Origin: Candidatus Dormiibacter spiritus
GTDB taxonomy: Bacteria; Chloroflexota; Dormibacteria; Dormibacterales; Dormibacteraceae
Direction of reading: 5' to 3'
Assembly (NCBI GenBank): GCA_003244185.1
Contig: QHBT01000025.1
Location: forward strand, 1 to 34,997
Length of the DNA: 34,997 nucleotides
Shown: in pieces, positions 32,720 through 34,997 of the stretch
Numbering within the stretch: the first letter of the stretch is position 1
Layout: each line of letters begins with the position of its first letter
Notes under the pieces: generated by a model
Seen by the model: the letters and a program-made list of their open reading frames with translations, nothing else
Database searches by the model: none
What the model was told of the DNA's origin: nothing
Made by a program: the position numbers and the translations under genes

Positions 32720-33694
32720 TCAGGTTGGCGGGTCGACGGCGACCAGTATAGGGGCGCCGGCTTGACTCACCAGTCGGCCGCGCTCGTCGACGAGCAGATG
32801 CACCAATCGTCCATCCGTGGCGCGGACAACACTGCCATCCCGATCGACGAAGTACTGCACCAATGCTGCGCCGCGCTTAATCGGTCGCCCGTGGTCATCG
32901 GTAGCAACGTCGGAGGTCCATGGCCGTCGGTCCAGGTGGTCCACGCCATCCGGACGAAGAGCCAGCTCAACTCTCATGCTGACGCCTATCCGAGGATGTT
33001 CGGCACCACCAAGTTGGTATTCCCCCCAAATAGCGGCGTCTGCCACGGACATAGCCCGCAGCGCCAGCGCTTCTGACTCAAGCCCACGCTGCTTCATATA
33101 CTCCGTCAGTGGACTGGTCGGCCAACGGTCTATCAAGCTCAGTACTACATGCTCGCTCGCAGCGACGGGATCAGAACGGTGTACAGCCCAAAGATTCGCT
33201 CGCTCTAAGAGCAATGCCGCGGCTGTGACGACGTGTGCTCCGGCCCTGGGCTCAGCTTCCGGGGGATTGGTCTTGGCGAACTCCTGCGTCAGGCCGGCAT
33301 GCGTGAACCCGAGGCTCTCAAGAATTCTTCGGGCCAACCCCGAAGACTCGTTGTGGACGAGAGCCAGAACCAGATGATCAACGCCGATGTAAGAGTGTTG
33401 GCAACGCTTAGCCTCGTGCCCAGCTATCGTCAACAGTGAGTGCCCCTCCTGTGAGCGACCTGTCGGCAGGCCAGCGAAAACCGATTCCTGACTACTAGGT
33501 AGCTCTGAGGCGGCAGCCAGCCCCCAGGACGCTATGTCCGTGCGGAGCCATAAGCGAATGTCCTGGATCGACGTGACAGGATGGGGAGGTCGGTCCGCTG
33601 TCCGCATCAGCCGAATGAAGTCAGGACGCGTGATTCCTAAGATGCGAGCGCCCGCCGCCGCATCAACCAGACGGCGATCGATCCGGCTAGACAC
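32720..33694 (-). CDS. HTH protein with two Clp-N-like repeats, no ATPase
   Basis: A 324-residue protein. Residues ~8-58 look like an excisionase/MerR-type winged helix (DAAAGARILGITRPDFIRLM, HPVTSIQDIRLWLRTDIASW). Residues ~86-140 match the Clp N-terminal repeat of ClpA/ClpC (AGHEAKRCQHSYIGVDHLVL, RRILESLGF), and ~152-215 look like a second copy (TAAALLLERANLWAV, EHVVLSLIDRW). No Walker motif is present. The C-terminal ~100 residues have repeated DGR/ERGR turns, probably beta-rich. Clp-N domains bind substrates or adaptors, so a DNA-binding sensor or ClpC partner is possible; this is inference. GTG 33694 overlaps the upstream gene by 8 bases. Confidence 0.75.
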   Translation of the reverse strand: MSSRIDRRLVDAAAGARILGITRPDFIRLMRTADRPPHPVTSIQDIRLWLRTDIASWGLAAASELPSSQESVFAGLPTGRSQEGHSLLTIAGHEAKRCQHSYIGVDHLVLALVHNESSGLARRILESLGFTHAGLTQEFAKTNPPEAEPRAGAHVVTAAALLLERANLWAVHRSDPVAASEHVVLSLIDRWPTSPLTEYMKQRGLESEALALRAMSVADAAIWGEYQLGGAEHPRIGVSMRVELALRPDGVDHLDRRPWTSDVATDDHGRPIKRGAALVQYFVDRDGSVVRATDGRLVHLLVDERGRLVSQAGAPILVAVDPPT

Positions 33695-34688
33695 CGCCTC
33701 GTGAGGGAGAGCCGGACTCGCGGCTTGGCGTGGTGCTGTCTGAGGTTGGCCGCTTCGGTGGTGGTGGAATTTGGTGGACCGGAGCCCTCTTCACTGGCGC
33801 TCTTACTTTGGCGGCGTCCACACCAGGGCCGTTACAACCGACGCAAGGATCCGCAGGATCGGCGATTTGGCCTCCGCCTTGCCATTGGGCACCGTCCCAG
33901 ACATACGCATTTACTTGAGCAGTATAGTAGCCGGGTCCACACGGCGCGGCGGTCGGAAAGCGATATGCCAAGCCCATGTAGAATGTGCTTGTAGAAGAGT
34001 AGGTGTAAGTCTGGGGACTACCGGCCGGGCACCATTCCCAGCTGGAGCCCGTCCAGTATTGAAAGCTTATCAGTTGTGAAATCCATCCAGCTGGTTGTGC
34101 TTCTGGAGTGCCATCAGGCTTGCTAACGGCGACATACGCCTTTGCCGATAGACCGGTGGAGTTTATGATGACATTCTTGGCCGATTGGTTTAGTGCGACT
34201 GATCCTCCCCAAAGTGACGCAGTAGACCAGTGCCCATTCGGGACGTCAACGGGCTCCCAAATGTGGCCAAGGCTCTTGGTAAAGCTGCACTTCCAGAGGT
34301 TGCCATCCTCATCAACGTAGGTATCCCCGTCGTGAGCGGCATCGCACGGCGGGAAACCTTCCGGAACGTTGCCCCCTTCAGGCCACCACGACCAACCGTC
34401 CACAGTACCGCCGTATCGACATACCCACCGCTTTCCACTCGGGTCGGTGTAAATCATCCCATCGTGGGCCGGATCGCACGGTCCGGCCCCGGGAGGACCC
34501 TGAGCGAATGCTAATCGGGCGCCAAACAGGCTGGCAGACTTCGAGCCGGAACTGTTATTGGTTACAGAGCCTAGGATAATCGCCCCAGCTACTAGGATGG
34601 AGGCTAGAGTCACCGCAAAGATCCGTCTGGCCACCCATCGGTATCCGGGGCGGACCAAGCGTACACCAAGACCGCAGCGAGTAATCAT
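33687..34688 (-). CDS. Secreted protein with a duplicated Cys/Trp module
   Basis: 333 residues from ATG 34688, which has AAGGAG about 6 bases upstream; the frame is open to 34727, but that start lacks such a site. An N-terminal hydrophobic segment (about 22-42) is a signal anchor, perhaps cleaved near AFAQ (60-63). Two matching modules follow: PCDPAHDGMIY...W-x-C (C71-C90) and PCDAAHDGDTY...W-x-C (C115-C134), with identical spacing. A Tyr/Ser/Trp-rich beta-like domain follows, then a Pro/Arg/Ser-rich tail. No family recognised. The DNA is visibly less GC-rich than the housekeeping genes. Confidence 0.75.
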   Translation of the reverse strand: MITRCGLGVRLVRPGYRWVARRIFAVTLASILVAGAIILGSVTNNSSGSKSASLFGARLAFAQGPPGAGPCDPAHDGMIYTDPSGKRWVCRYGGTVDGWSWWPEGGNVPEGFPPCDAAHDGDTYVDEDGNLWKCSFTKSLGHIWEPVDVPNGHWSTASLWGGSVALNQSAKNVIINSTGLSAKAYVAVSKPDGTPEAQPAGWISQLISFQYWTGSSWEWCPAGSPQTYTYSSTSTFYMGLAYRFPTAAPCGPGYYTAQVNAYVWDGAQWQGGGQIADPADPCVGCNGPGVDAAKVRAPVKRAPVHQIPPPPKRPTSDSTTPSRESGSPSRGGV

Positions 34689-34765
34689 TTGAAAGCTCCT
34701 TCCGGATAAAGCGAGGCCGGGCCCCACGACCCGGCTAGCGCTCCGTTACTCTCAGGCTGGCAACT

Positions 34766-34771
34766 ATTGTA
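34766..34771 (-). promoter_or_regulatory. Possible -10 box for the secreted-protein operon
   Basis: On the minus strand TACAAT lies 77 bases before ATG 34688. The intervening leader holds a 6-bp hairpin (GCCGGG/CCCGGC, 34716-34735). No -35 box is clear, so this is tentative. Confidence 0.3.
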
Positions 34772-34773
34772 GC

Positions 34774-34971
34774 TCAGACTTGGATGGTGCGCTCTACCGG
34801 CGCCGGATCCTTGGACACCGAACTGACGGTAATGATGCTGTCCGAGACGGCGTGATGGGCGTCTAACGAGGCGTGCGCCGGTGGACTCGGAAAGGGCGAC
34901 GCGCTAAGAGCCACCAGGAGGCCCGGCAGCGGGTCGACGAGTACTACACGGCCTCCTCTGAGAGCGGTCAT
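34774..34971 (-). CDS. Small ORF of unknown function
   Basis: 65 codons from ATG 34971, with AAAGG about 10 bases upstream. The start overlaps an upstream TGA as ATGA, as in the coupled genes of this genome. The sequence has a short hydrophobic stretch (VVLVDPLPGLLVALSA) but no recognised domain. It could be a real leader gene of the block or chance. Confidence 0.3.
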   Translation of the reverse strand: MTALRGGRVVLVDPLPGLLVALSASPFPSPPAHASLDAHHAVSDSIITVSSVSKDPAPVERTIQV

Positions 34972-34997
34972 GCTGCCCTACCTTTCTTCATGGACGC
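34968..34997 (-). CDS. Possible C-terminal end of an upstream gene (partial)
   Basis: Reading in from the window edge on the minus strand gives ASMKKGRAA and TGA (34970-34968), overlapping the next ATG. The stretch is too short to identify; it is listed because the ATGA overlap is the operon style seen across the window. Confidence 0.25.
   Translation of the reverse strand, partial: ASMKKGRAA

Overview
The window is a GC-rich bacterial chromosome segment that begins inside the spc ribosomal-protein operon. Zinc-type S14, S4 and L36, a cdaA-cdaR pair, a SigR/RsrA-type redox switch, a CIRCE-controlled groESL and a class A penicillin-binding protein point to a Gram-positive-like lineage of the Terrabacteria. 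A Chloroflexota, Dormibacterota or deep Actinomycetota relative fits, but no gene here fixes the phylum and there is no rRNA. TTG and GTG starts and 1-8 nt overlaps between genes are common.

Layout. 1-10595 (+): rpsN(end)-rpsH-rplF-rplR-[202-bp inverted-repeat insert]-rpsE-rpmD-rplO-secY-adk-map-infA-rpmJ-rpsM-rpsK-rpsD-rpoA-rplQ-rplM-rpsI-truA, a merged spc/alpha operon. 10654-15373 (+): argF, then cdaA (c-di-AMP synthase), its YbbR regulator and glmS. 15374-15990: non-coding, with two tandem 96-bp repeats, a second small palindromic repeat and a 217-bp element with 14-bp inverted ends. 15991-19705 (+): an AcpS-NnrD fusion, alr, a SigR-like ECF sigma factor with an RsrA-like zinc anti-sigma factor, and a small helical protein whose C-terminus runs into a repeat array. 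19610-20523: the array, seven copies of a roughly 101-bp palindromic unit, with a second palindromic unit added after several of them. 20564-21553 (-): CvpA-like membrane region fused to a CAP domain. 21671-25950 (+): thiE-thiL-tsaE-tsaB-rimI-tsaD and a small DUF2007-like ORF (thiamine diphosphate and tRNA t6A synthesis). 25962-28083 (+): tandem CIRCE, groES, groEL, strong terminator. 28135-31341 (-): membrane protein, ErpA-type Fe-S carrier, class A PBP. 31446-31627 (+): tRNA-Asp(GTC) and tRNA-Ser(CGA). 31781-32254 (+): a membrane protein. 32720-34997 (-): a less GC-rich block with a secreted protein carrying a duplicated Cys/Trp module, overlapping a protein that joins a MerR/excisionase-like helix-turn-helix to two Clp-N-like repeats without an ATPase.

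The most unusual points are the HTH/Clp-N plus secreted-protein pair, the two-component repeat family, the insert that splits rplR from rpsE and carries the rpsE ribosome-binding site, the AcpS-NnrD fusion, and two essential genes (truA, tsaD) with no canonical start codon. No defence system, CRISPR array, integrase or transposase gene was seen.
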